A stretch of DNA of 64,000 nucleotides. Source: Bacteroidota bacterium (GTDB lineage: Bacteria > Bacteroidota > Bacteroidia > B-17B0 > Aurantibacillaceae). The notes beneath the pieces were generated by a model, which saw nothing but the letters and a program-made list of their open reading frames with translations, made no database searches and was not told the DNA's origin. Below, one piece after another: positions 53,972 to 62,367 of the stretch. How positions within the stretch are numbered: position 1 is the first letter of the stretch; each line of letters starts with the position of its first letter. Where the stretch lies: the NCBI GenBank assembly GCA_018267825.1, contig JAFDXR010000006.1:1-64000 (forward strand). Reading direction: 5' to 3'. Position numbers and translations under genes: made by a program.

Positions 53972-54802
53972 TTATGGGTTACAGAAATCGCAGTACATGG
54001 GATCTTCAAATTGTTTTTGATGCGGATAAAGAATCTCATTCCGGTGGCCGCAGTTTTTACAGGTCCGAATATGTTTGAGAGAGGAGCGTGTCGGGAGGTG
54101 ACATAATTCACAGGGAAGCCCCGGCTCTGCGTCTGTGACTACAAAACCGGGCATTCCACATGCCGGGCATGAAGATTTTATTGCCGCTACCAGCTTATGT
54201 GCACAGGCCTCAATAACACGCATGCGCGTTGGATTGAAGTGCGCACGCATATCCGTTTCAACCTTTACGGGCACACCAATGCATAAAGCCTGATTGAATT
54301 TCTCCGACAGTTTATCCCAATCCGCAATGCCCTTTGCTATAACACGGCCCGAAAGGTCTTTCAGAATCAAGCCGTGAGACGGAAACCGCGCACGCAAAGC
54401 AAATTGTTTCAGGGCTTCAAAATCCTGTACATCATCCCCTGCAAAATTGGTTTTTGTACTTAGCTCCCTGACAACAATTTCGATGTGATGTTTCCGGTCG
54501 CAGAAAAACAAGATTTCTTCATCGCAGGGAATAAAACCAACAACAGGATGAGAACCGAAAGATCCCTCACTCGATACGGCGAGGTCACACCCTGTGAGGG
54601 CCATGGCCCGGATACATTTCTGCCTGGCTGCCTCCACAGGTGTGCCCGATCTTTCAATCTCCCCTGTAAAAGTTCCCATGAGATCTGTGTTTAGTTCGCT
54701 GCACGTGAAACAACGCACACCAAGAGCCTGCTCCAATACAGGAGCAATGAACGTTTCTTTTTGATGCATGGTTGCTATACACAGATCTCTGCCGTCGAAC
54801 AT
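53972..54802 (-). CDS. DUF6671-like zinc-ribbon protein
   Basis: A 276-residue protein. The first 185 residues form a mixed alpha/beta domain (IATMHQKETFIAPVLEQALG, DLAVSSEGSFGSHP, ILKDLSGRVI) with no known catalytic motif. The end has two zinc-ribbon pairs (CPACG-x12-CELC and CKNCG-x16-CDFC). I believe this is the DUF6671 family, whose function is unknown. It is 2 nt after the second small paralogue. Confidence 0.65.
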   Translation of the reverse strand: MFDGRDLCIATMHQKETFIAPVLEQALGVRCFTCSELNTDLMGTFTGEIERSGTPVEAARQKCIRAMALTGCDLAVSSEGSFGSHPVVGFIPCDEEILFFCDRKHHIEIVVRELSTKTNFAGDDVQDFEALKQFALRARFPSHGLILKDLSGRVIAKGIADWDKLSEKFNQALCIGVPVKVETDMRAHFNPTRMRVIEACAHKLVAAIKSSCPACGMPGFVVTDAEPGLPCELCHLPTRSSLKHIRTCKNCGHRNEILYPHQKQFEDPMYCDFCNP

Positions 54803-54804
54803 GG

Positions 54805-55101
54805 TTATTTTCGTTTTGGTTTGCGCGTTACAAATTCCATTTTAACCATGCAGTCCAGCTTTACATTCAATTCAGGATCGCTCAGGGTTTGGAGGCTCTT
54901 CACCAATCGTTCCAATGACCCGATCAGCTCCTGCTTTCTCGTATTATCTACCCCGGATTCTTTACCCGTCTTGACATACGTACTGAAAGAGGACAATGTA
55001 TGCATCTGTATCTTACTCCGGAATAAGGTTGTAAGCACTTCCCTGGCTTGCTCCGGCGTAAAAATGCCTTTTATGAGCGCTTCTTTATGCGTGGTTTTCA
55101 T
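54805..55101 (-). CDS. Small paralogous protein 2 of the sbtA operon
   Basis: 98 residues (MKTTHKEALIKGIFTPEQAR...). Its first 35 residues align with the preceding gene (MKT-H...LKG-FT-E-A...L--L...KI--H), after which the two differ. The ATG overlaps the stop of gene 1 by 1 nt (TGATG), so they are coupled. It is all helical and basic at the end; no known family. Confidence 0.7.
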   Translation of the reverse strand: MKTTHKEALIKGIFTPEQAREVLTTLFRSKIQMHTLSSFSTYVKTGKESGVDNTRKQELIGSLERLVKSLQTLSDPELNVKLDCMVKMEFVTRKPKRK

Positions 55102-55349
55102 CACAAAATAATTTCACTGTTCAACTCAATCCTTCCCTGCTGCTTTTCGATATGAAGCCTGGCTTCATAAAGCTCTTTCTGCAATTGTTTGATGCGGTTT
55201 TCACGCATTTTGATATCTTCTTCGCTCGACGTCTGATGAATTTTATCCTCATGGTATTTGATCTTTACATCGACCAGTCGTGTTAAGAGGCTGATGGCTT
55301 CTTCTTTTGTGAAACTGCCTTTTAATAATTGAAGGTTGTGTGTTTTCAT
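55101..55349 (-). CDS. Small paralogous protein 1 of the sbtA operon
   Basis: 82 residues (MKTHNLQLLKGSFTKEEA...). After the shared N-terminal motif it has a long charged helix (SSEEDIKMRENRIKQLQKEL, a likely coiled coil), suggesting oligomer or partner binding. It starts 12 nt after icd. No known family. Confidence 0.7.
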   Translation of the reverse strand: MKTHNLQLLKGSFTKEEAISLLTRLVDVKIKYHEDKIHQTSSEEDIKMRENRIKQLQKELYEARLHIEKQQGRIELNSEIIL

Positions 55350-55361
55350 ATCTGTATTGTT

Positions 55362-56795
55362 TTATTGTCCCTGACCCAGTGAATAAGCGGCTTTACCATT
55401 GAAATTGTAGAGGTTCTCGGTTTTGATCACATCCAACCCGGCATCCATTGTTTTCATCATCACGTCCAGTACCTCCTTCGGTTGTACCTGATTGCCGTTT
55501 TTTGCCTTAAACCGGCAGCGCCAGTGATCTGTGCAAAACGTTTCTTTCATTCCTTCCGGCCATACTTTAATGCCACGGTTGCTGATCATGCTCAGCTGAA
55601 GGTTTGTTCCGGTCATTTTCGAAAGTTTCTCGCCGATTTCATTCGGATCCAGGCCCTTCCAATGAATGAATACGTCAACACCCATCAATTCTTTAGGCTG
55701 AGATTCTTTTCGGGCATAGGGCTTGAGATGAATCGGTTTATTTTCGAAGCGGACCTCGCGGAGTTGTTGAGGCTTCTGTCCAAGGCGCTCGATGATCGCA
55801 TCGGCGAACTCCGCCGTTCCCACTTTTTGGCGGCTTTTACCTTCCTTATAGATATCGTAGGTATGAATGCCGTCTTCGATGGTTTTCAGCCAGGCATTCT
55901 GAATTTTTTCAGCCGCTGCCGTTTCCCCGATATGATTCAGCATCATGATCGCGCCTTGTAGCAGACCGGATGGGTTTGCCACATTTTGCCCTGCTCTTCG
56001 CGGTGCCGAACCATGAATAGCTTCGAACATACTGCATTCTTCACCGATATTGGCAGACCCTGCAAGACCCACCGATCCTGCGATCTGCGCTGCAACATCC
56101 GACAACACATCGCCGTAAAGATTCAAGGTTACAATCACATCGAACACTTCCGGTGTGTCTGCCATTTTTGCCGCACCAATATCTATGATCCAATGTTCTT
56201 TTTCTATTTCAGGATACTCCAGCCCGATTTCATCAAATACCTGGTGAAACAAGCCATCGGTTTGTTTCATGATATTGTCTTTTGTGAAACAGGTTACTTT
56301 TTTGCGACCATATTGCCTGGCGTATTCAAAAGCATAGCGGATAATTTTTTCGCAACCGGGCCGGCTGATCAGTTTCAGGCACTGCACCACTTCATCGGTT
56401 TGCTGATGCTCGATTCCTGCATAGAGGTCTTCTTCATTCTCGCGGATAATCACGAGGTCCATTTCCTGATGTTTTGTGGAAACAAAAGGATAATAGCTCT
56501 TACACGGCCTGACATTGGCATAAAGTCCGAGCATTTTACGGGTTGTGACATTCAGGCTCTTATAACCACCGCCCTGCGGTGTGGTGATCGGGGCTTTCAG
56601 AAATACTTTATTCTTTCTGATAGAATTCCAGGATTCGGAACTGATCCCGGATGTATTTCCTGCCAGATAAACTTTTTCGCCGACTTCGATTTCTTCGAAA
56701 TCCACATGAGCCCCGGAGGCTTTAATGATTTTCAATGTGGCATCCATAATTTCCGGACCGATGCCGTCGCCCTTTGCTACTGTGATTGTTCTCAT
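55362..56795 (-). CDS. icd: NADP-type isocitrate dehydrogenase with C-terminal extension
   Basis: A 477-residue decarboxylating dehydrogenase. The catalytic core (KGDGIGPEIM, LKAPITTPQGGG, RENEEDLYAGIEHQ, IHGSAPRRAGQNVANPSG) is followed by an extension of about 140 residues, as in Thermus- and Rickettsia-type enzymes. It makes 2-oxoglutarate, CO2 and reduced cofactor. It is the first gene of the LysR-divergent operon, so may be a special copy for that system; other icd genes may exist elsewhere. Confidence 0.88.
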   Translation of the reverse strand: MRTITVAKGDGIGPEIMDATLKIIKASGAHVDFEEIEVGEKVYLAGNTSGISSESWNSIRKNKVFLKAPITTPQGGGYKSLNVTTRKMLGLYANVRPCKSYYPFVSTKHQEMDLVIIRENEEDLYAGIEHQQTDEVVQCLKLISRPGCEKIIRYAFEYARQYGRKKVTCFTKDNIMKQTDGLFHQVFDEIGLEYPEIEKEHWIIDIGAAKMADTPEVFDVIVTLNLYGDVLSDVAAQIAGSVGLAGSANIGEECSMFEAIHGSAPRRAGQNVANPSGLLQGAIMMLNHIGETAAAEKIQNAWLKTIEDGIHTYDIYKEGKSRQKVGTAEFADAIIERLGQKPQQLREVRFENKPIHLKPYARKESQPKELMGVDVFIHWKGLDPNEIGEKLSKMTGTNLQLSMISNRGIKVWPEGMKETFCTDHWRCRFKAKNGNQVQPKEVLDVMMKTMDAGLDVIKTENLYNFNGKAAYSLGQGQ

Positions 56796-56881
56796 GGTTG
56801 TTTTGTTTATTGATGCAAAATTGAAACTATTCGTTCATATATTTTTATTTATATTTGATATATCGACTATAACAAATAATT
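56796..56881. promoter_or_regulatory. Divergent control region between icd operon and LysR gene
   Basis: The 86-bp AT-rich gap has TATATTTG (56850-56857, plus strand) as a -7 box for the LysR gene and several small dyads (ATAT-TTG-ATAT around 56851-56861) of LysR-box form. A LysR protein probably binds here to control both sides. The exact site is not defined. Confidence 0.5.
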
Positions 56882-57793
56882 ATGAACTATACATTACATC
56901 AATTACAGGTTTTCACAAAAGTTGTTCAGACCAGGAGCATCACCAGAGCTTCTGAAGAGCTCTACATGACTCAACCGGCTGTGTCAATTCAATTGAAAAA
57001 ATTTCAGGATCAGTTTGAAATTCCCTTAACAGAAACCATCAAAAAGCGTCTCCGGGTTACTGATTTCGGAATGGAGATTTACAAGATGAGCGAACGAATA
57101 CTCAGTGAAGTATATGCCATCAATTACAAAACCGAAGCTTATAAAGGCTTGTTGAGCGGCAGGCTTTCGATAAGCGTTGTATCAACCGGCAAATATGTGA
57201 TGCCCTATTTCTTAGCAGATTTCATGAAAAAGCATACGGGTATCGACCTTATTATGGATGTGACCAATAAATCCAGAGTTATGGAGAGCTTATTAAACGG
57301 TGATATAGATTTTGCACTGGTTTCAATAGTTCCGGAAAAACTTGATGTGAATGAAGAAATTTTAATGGAAAACGAACTTTACTTCGTCGCCAACAGGAGT
57401 TTCGAATCGGCAAAAAATAAATTAACCAAAGAAGACCTGGAAAAACACGCCTTGATCTTCAGAGAAGATGGCTCCGCTACACGAAAAGTGATGGAAGAAT
57501 ATTTTGAGCAGAAAAATTTAAGAGCCAGAAAAAAAATTGAATTAACCAGCAATGAAGCCGTGAAACAGGCCGTCATGGCCGGCTTGGGAATTTCGATTAT
57601 GCCCATAATCGGCATACGTGAGGAACTGCATCATAAAAAAATGAAAATCGTTCCTGCCGCAGGGCTCCCCATTAAAACGAAATGGCGCCTGATATGGCTC
57701 AAGGAAAAAACACTGACCCCCGTGGCGAAAGAATACCTGGAGTTCCTTAAGGTTAATAAAACAGCGCTTATAAAAAATCATTTCAAAATGTAA
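56882..57793 (+). CDS. LysR-family regulator, CbbR/CmpR-like
   Basis: A 303-residue regulator with an N-terminal winged helix (YTLHQLQVFTKVVQTRSITRAS, LYMTQPAVSIQLKKFQ) and a two-lobe effector domain (about 90-300). The start sequence is the form typical of the CbbR/CmpR/CcmR branch, which controls carbon-fixation and bicarbonate-uptake genes. It is divergent from the sbtA-containing operon, so is the likely regulator. The effector is unknown. Confidence 0.88.
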   Translation: MNYTLHQLQVFTKVVQTRSITRASEELYMTQPAVSIQLKKFQDQFEIPLTETIKKRLRVTDFGMEIYKMSERILSEVYAINYKTEAYKGLLSGRLSISVVSTGKYVMPYFLADFMKKHTGIDLIMDVTNKSRVMESLLNGDIDFALVSIVPEKLDVNEEILMENELYFVANRSFESAKNKLTKEDLEKHALIFREDGSATRKVMEEYFEQKNLRARKKIELTSNEAVKQAVMAGLGISIMPIIGIREELHHKKMKIVPAAGLPIKTKWRLIWLKEKTLTPVAKEYLEFLKVNKTALIKNHFKM

Positions 57794-57871
57794 ATACCAC
57801 CCGGCAGGGAATAAAACCCAAAGCACACTCTCCCATACAGCATCGCTTCTTATACATTTAACAAAGCGCCC

Positions 57872-58480
57872 TTACTGCCTGTAATGATTGGCTTTGATAT
57901 TTTTTGAAGCGCATGCAACGGTTTCTTCTATTCTCTTTTGCCGCGTTTCCGGTTTTTTCGCATTTAAAATCCACTCCAAAATAATTCGCTTGCTGGAAGG
58001 CGGAAATGCCATGAAATTTTTCAAGGCGGTTTTATTCTTTTGGAGTAGTCTCTGCAGATCATCAGGAATAACCGAATTCTGCACGTCAACCAGAGCCTCC
58101 CAGGTTCCTGTTTTCTTTGCCAGATCAATCATATTCTGACCGCCTGGTTGCATGAGTCCCTGAGCGACCATTTTTTCGGCTCTTTCACGATTGGCCTTGC
58201 TCCAATTACTCCTGGGTTTCCTTACTGCAAAGAACTGATATTTACTCTCTTCATCTCTTTTATGGGCAATACTATCGATCCACCCGAAACAAAGCGCCTC
58301 TTCTACTGCCTCATCATGGTAAACGCTTTTAACAGGACTGGTTTTATGGTAAATAATTAGCCAGACAGAGGTTTCCGATTGGTGGTTCTTCTCCAGCCAT
58401 TTGCGCCATTCTTTACGGGATTTGGCGTGAAACGTATTGATGCCCTTGTGTAATTCCATATTCAAAAATAATGAATTCAA
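57872..58480 (-). CDS. YdeI/OmpD-associated-family protein
   Basis: A 202-residue soluble protein with the family pattern (HAKSRKEWRKWLEKNH, YHDEAVEEALCFGWIDS, PRSNWSKANRERAEKM). Such proteins are widespread but poorly known. The ATG at 58459 (MELHKGINTF) is an alternative start, 7 codons in. Alone in its transcript as far as seen. Confidence 0.85.
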   Translation of the reverse strand: MNSLFLNMELHKGINTFHAKSRKEWRKWLEKNHQSETSVWLIIYHKTSPVKSVYHDEAVEEALCFGWIDSIAHKRDEESKYQFFAVRKPRSNWSKANRERAEKMVAQGLMQPGGQNMIDLAKKTGTWEALVDVQNSVIPDDLQRLLQKNKTALKNFMAFPPSSKRIILEWILNAKKPETRQKRIEETVACASKNIKANHYRQ

Positions 58481-58548
58481 AATTCACATGAATGCCAACA
58501 ATACTCCGGATGCATAAATTTAAGGGGTACCGAACACGGATTTACTAT

Positions 58549-59901
58549 TTATTGCTTCACAAACTTTCCGGTAGTTACATGCGCTGTGTTCCCGATCCTA
58601 TAAAAATACATGCCACTGCCCAGGTGTTTTATGTCAAATGATTCGACAGAGGATTGTATTGTAAACTGTTCTACCATTTTCCCATTCACATCGGTAATTT
58701 CCAGTTTCTCATTTTCAGAAAACCGGTCCGACTTAACCACTAAAACATCGCATGCCGGATTGGGATAAATACTGACTTCTGCCGGGGCCTGCGTTTCATT
58801 TATACCCGTTGTCAGAGGCGAGTATTTCATAACGTAAGCCGATGCATTTGATACTACTGTTGAAAATGCTTTGTACGATACGTATGGTGTACCCGAAATA
58901 ACCTTTATTGTACAAAAATCAAAAGGGCTGCCTCCGGCCGCAAAAAGCGATTGACCCACCAGATTCCAACTTGTGCCATTGAAAGCCGACACACTATACC
59001 TGCCATTATTTGCTAAATCAGAATAAGCAACATACGGTGTGTTTCCATCCAGGGTGAGTGCTATTCCGTTTGTAGGAACGCCAACGGAAACAGTAGAGAT
59101 ACTAAGGGGTGCGCCTACGCTTGTCCATACACTGCCCGTATATTCAACAACCGCTACTTTTAATGTTGCATTGTCTGTATATGCCAGGTATGGATTCTGA
59201 TTACTGTCAAAACAAACTTTTGAAGGTGCCATACCTGCTATGATGGCTCCAACTGTACTCCACGTATTCGCTACATTACTGAACTGAAGTACATGGATAT
59301 CTCCTGAATTTGAGTCCCAATATGAAAGGTAAGGCGTACTGCCGTTTAATGAAATCTGCGGGTAATTGGTTGAATTGGTCGGGAAGCCTGCCATAGAAAG
59401 ATTTGACCATGAAGCTCCATTCCATTTTTTAACCCCTACACTTCCCGATCCGCTGGTGTATGCAACATACAAATTTCCCATGCCATCAAAAGCCATACTT
59501 GTCCCGATAATAGAGGATGCTGTGATTCCGGCGGCACCAACATAACTCCATGTTCCGCCGCTATATTGCATCACCGATAATTTTCCGCTGTTTGCATTAT
59601 CTCCAAAAGCAATATAGGGTATCGTCTGGTTTATGGCCAGAGAAACATAATCCGAGCCCGAGCCTGTAATTCCTGCTGCGCCTACATTTTGCCAGGTCGA
59701 ATTGGAATACGTTCTTACAGTAGGACTGCAGCCGTTGGCACAATCGCGATAAGCAACATAGGGTGTTGTTCCGTTAAAATCCATAGATACCCACCAGGCC
59801 TGGCCTGCAGACATTCCACCGGGAGTACCAACCTCATTCCATTGTGCGAACGATTTAAGAGAAATAAGTAAAATGCTAAAAAAGGTAATTGTTTTTTTCA
59901 T
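58549..59901 (-). CDS. Secreted beta-propeller-like protein with T9SS sorting domain
   Basis: A 450-residue protein with a signal peptide (1-19). Seven repeats of about 45-60 residues share a TPYVAYxD-type strand, which suggests a seven-bladed beta-propeller. The C-terminal domain (YPNPACDVLVVKSDR, GSGMYFYRIGN, GKFVKQ) is a T9SS type A sorting signal, so it should be surface exposed. Ligand unknown. Confidence 0.8.
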   Translation of the reverse strand: MKKTITFFSILLISLKSFAQWNEVGTPGGMSAGQAWWVSMDFNGTTPYVAYRDCANGCSPTVRTYSNSTWQNVGAAGITGSGSDYVSLAINQTIPYIAFGDNANSGKLSVMQYSGGTWSYVGAAGITASSIIGTSMAFDGMGNLYVAYTSGSGSVGVKKWNGASWSNLSMAGFPTNSTNYPQISLNGSTPYLSYWDSNSGDIHVLQFSNVANTWSTVGAIIAGMAPSKVCFDSNQNPYLAYTDNATLKVAVVEYTGSVWTSVGAPLSISTVSVGVPTNGIALTLDGNTPYVAYSDLANNGRYSVSAFNGTSWNLVGQSLFAAGGSPFDFCTIKVISGTPYVSYKAFSTVVSNASAYVMKYSPLTTGINETQAPAEVSIYPNPACDVLVVKSDRFSENEKLEITDVNGKMVEQFTIQSSVESFDIKHLGSGMYFYRIGNTAHVTTGKFVKQ

Positions 59902-60367
59902 GTCTGATTTTTTTAATCAAAAATCTGCACTATCTCTTATGCATGATACCACCGGTTAGTGAAACAGGCTTTTGGGTTTGTGTAAACGCGTCCACGCATT
60001 CCCGGAAAGTAACAAATTACATGCATGAATATTGCTGATTACCCACTCATACATTCAATGCAGAAGGAATAAAGCAAGTAGAATCCGATTACCGGAAGAA
60101 TCAGGATATTTTACAGGACACCATGCCGTTGGTTCTTCAGCGGCTCCCCTTCATTGCATCCTACATGTTGACATTATCGAACTTTTTCGAAGATTTTAAC
60201 AGAATTAGGAAACTTAAATCTTTCATAGAACTGAAACAGTAGTACAGCTCAATTCCTAGGCCTGGATTTATTTCCAGCCGTCTATGCCGGTTTGTGTCTT
60301 TTGAAGGGAAAAGCTAATTTGTTATGTTAATCTTGGCTATCTTTAATCTCCGAAATCACAATTGTTT
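59902..60367. other. Intergenic region without a recognised gene
   Basis: No gene or RNA is supported in about 460 bp. The final part (TATCTTTA near the ATG at 60368) is a weak -7 box for the nuclease gene. No repeat is seen. Confidence 0.5.
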
Positions 60368-61978
60368 ATGATCTCAAATTCCGATAAATATTTCGACATT
60401 GTTAATGTTCTTAAGGAAAAAATCCGGCTGGCCCGGATAAAGGCGAGCAATGCCGTTAATACACAATTGCTGCAATTGTATTGGGAAATTGGCACTACCG
60501 TTTTAAACGAGGAGAAGTCGGCGGGTTGGGGCGCTAAGATCGTGGATAAGCTGGCGAAGGACCTCCGGCTTGAATTCAGCGATATGAAAGGGCTTTCTGC
60601 CCGTAATCTCAGGTATATGCGCAATTTTGCTAGCGCCTACCCCCATTTTTCAATTTTGCAAGGCAGCCTTGCAAAATTTCAAACGTCTGAAAATGAGAAA
60701 AATACAATTTTGCAAACAGACCTTGCAAAATTAAGCTGGTACCATCATATTACCCTGTTGGACAAGGTTAAAGATAAAGAAATAAGGGAATTTTATATCC
60801 GAAAAACGATAGAAAATGGCTGGACAAGAGATAACCTGGTTCATCAGATAGAAAGTGGGCTTCACAAAAGACAAGGCGCTTTAACTCATAATTTTGAGAG
60901 CACGATTCAGGCTTATGATAGTGAGTTAACCAAACAGCTCTTTAAAGACCCCTACAAATTTGAATTTATAGGCCTGGGAGAAGAAGCAAAAGAACGAGAT
61001 CTGGAACAGGCACTTATGCATCAAATCGAAAAAGTGCTGCTGGAGCTTGGTGAGGGCTTTGCCCTGTATGGTAGGCAATACGGGCTAAATGCAGGTGATA
61101 AAGAATATTTTGTTGACTTACTATTCTATCATACCAAGCTAAGACGCTATGTGGTCATTGAGCTGAAGATTGGAGAATTTATGCCGGAGTACGTGGGTAA
61201 AATGAACCTGTATCTGGGATTGGCGGATGACAAGCTAAAAGGGCTATACGATGAGCCAACCATAGGGCTGATCCTATGCAAAACGAAAGACAAGATAGTA
61301 GCTGAATATGCCTTGAGAGATACCAGCAAACCTATTGGTATTGCAGAGTATAAAATCACCGAAATGCTGCCCGAAGACATTAAAGGCGAGCTTCCAAGCA
61401 TCGAAGAAATTGAACAAAAGCTGGATGAGGAAATAGAGCAATACCAAAACCCAACAGATGCCCGACTAAAAGCGGTTAAGAACAAACTAAAGACAATAAA
61501 TTCAGAAGAGTTGCGTACACCAGCAACCTATCAGATTATGCAGGATTTGTTTCAGAAAGGTTTAAAGCCTATGTACCAACAGATCATGCAAAAACTCTTT
61601 ACCGAATTCCATGAACAATTTTTAACCCAATCGCTTAGCTGGACATGCGATCGTCATATAGTTTATGGTATTGAGGATGTTGAAACTTTTTGGAAGAAGG
61701 AAGAAAACTTAAGAGGATTGAGAAGCCTGGATTTTAGCTACAAATTAAATGGTTTTATAAAAGGCGGAGCTAATAACTACAATGAATATCTTGATCTACG
61801 TTTAATCATAGATGACTACTGGTATGGCTTTATGATCATTAACTGTGATAGCCAGCCGTTCTTAAAAAAAATGTATCACCAAAGTATGACTAAGGAAGAT
61901 TTTCATCTTATAGAAGACCGGTTAGTAAATAAAGTGCTGGATAGAATTGAAGAGATAATAACTTTAATTGAAAAATAA
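60368..61978 (+). CDS. PDDEXK nuclease-like DUF1016 (YhcG) protein with long C-terminal extension
   Basis: A 536-residue protein from ATG 60368. Residues 1-180 are the DUF1016 N-terminal helical domain (GTTVLNEEKSAGWGAKIVDKL, GLSARNLRYMRNFA, LSWYHHITLLDK) and about 200-340 the PDDEXK-type nuclease domain (FVDLLFYHTKLRRYVVIELKIG). About 190 further residues after the usual end (SLSWTCDRHIVYG, WYGFMIINCD) have no known family. A role in DNA repair or defence is plausible; the function is unproven. Confidence 0.75.
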   Translation: MISNSDKYFDIVNVLKEKIRLARIKASNAVNTQLLQLYWEIGTTVLNEEKSAGWGAKIVDKLAKDLRLEFSDMKGLSARNLRYMRNFASAYPHFSILQGSLAKFQTSENEKNTILQTDLAKLSWYHHITLLDKVKDKEIREFYIRKTIENGWTRDNLVHQIESGLHKRQGALTHNFESTIQAYDSELTKQLFKDPYKFEFIGLGEEAKERDLEQALMHQIEKVLLELGEGFALYGRQYGLNAGDKEYFVDLLFYHTKLRRYVVIELKIGEFMPEYVGKMNLYLGLADDKLKGLYDEPTIGLILCKTKDKIVAEYALRDTSKPIGIAEYKITEMLPEDIKGELPSIEEIEQKLDEEIEQYQNPTDARLKAVKNKLKTINSEELRTPATYQIMQDLFQKGLKPMYQQIMQKLFTEFHEQFLTQSLSWTCDRHIVYGIEDVETFWKKEENLRGLRSLDFSYKLNGFIKGGANNYNEYLDLRLIIDDYWYGFMIINCDSQPFLKKMYHQSMTKEDFHLIEDRLVNKVLDRIEEIITLIEK

Positions 61979-62033
61979 GCGTTGAAGTGCTCACTCTATC
62001 TCAAATTGATTAAGCTTACTATATTACCGAACA

Positions 62034-62060
62034 AAAAGCCGCTGATTTTCAGCGGCTTTT
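62034..62060 (+). terminator. Rho-independent terminator after the DUF1016 gene
   Basis: A 9-bp perfect stem (AGCCGCTGA/TCAGCGGCT) with a TTT loop, followed by a T run. Confidence 0.85.
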
Positions 62061-62246
62061 GCATGTATACCCACGACCGGGCTTAAACCCAAGTATAAAC
62101 CTGAAGGTTTTTATACAACAATTAAACCTCTGAGATCATAAAACCAGGCCTCCGGTTATAGGTTAATAAAACGGAACATAGCATAACAAAAACATAACAA
62201 AAGCAAAGGGCCCCCTGCATAATCAAGTATTTTTATCCGATTAAAA

Positions 62247-62264
62247 ATAGGTATTTATACCTAT
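62247..62264. promoter_or_regulatory. 18-bp palindrome upstream of the haem-lipoprotein gene
   Basis: ATAGGTAT-TT-ATACCTAT is a perfect dyad about 103 bp before the ATG at 62368, in the form of an operator for a dimeric regulator. The regulator is unknown. Confidence 0.45.
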
Positions 62265-62367
62265 ATAAATATCAGATGGATTTAAGAGATTTGGACAGAC
62301 TCAAACTATAAAATCAGTATAGCGGTCGTTCAAAAAAAAGAATCACACTTAATCAGAATCAGAGCCT

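Larger units (their letters stand above)
61979..62367. other. Intergenic region with terminator and palindrome
   Basis: Apart from the terminator (62034-62060) and palindrome (62247-62264), listed separately, there is a small REP-like piece near 62080 (CGGGCTTAAACCC). No gene is supported. Confidence 0.5.

Noticed and set aside
55986-56813. 275-codon plus-strand frame
   Set aside because: Antisense to isocitrate dehydrogenase and without any recognisable motif.
60652-60732. Terminators in the DUF1016 region
   Set aside because: The palindromes are inside an open coding sequence and lack a T run.
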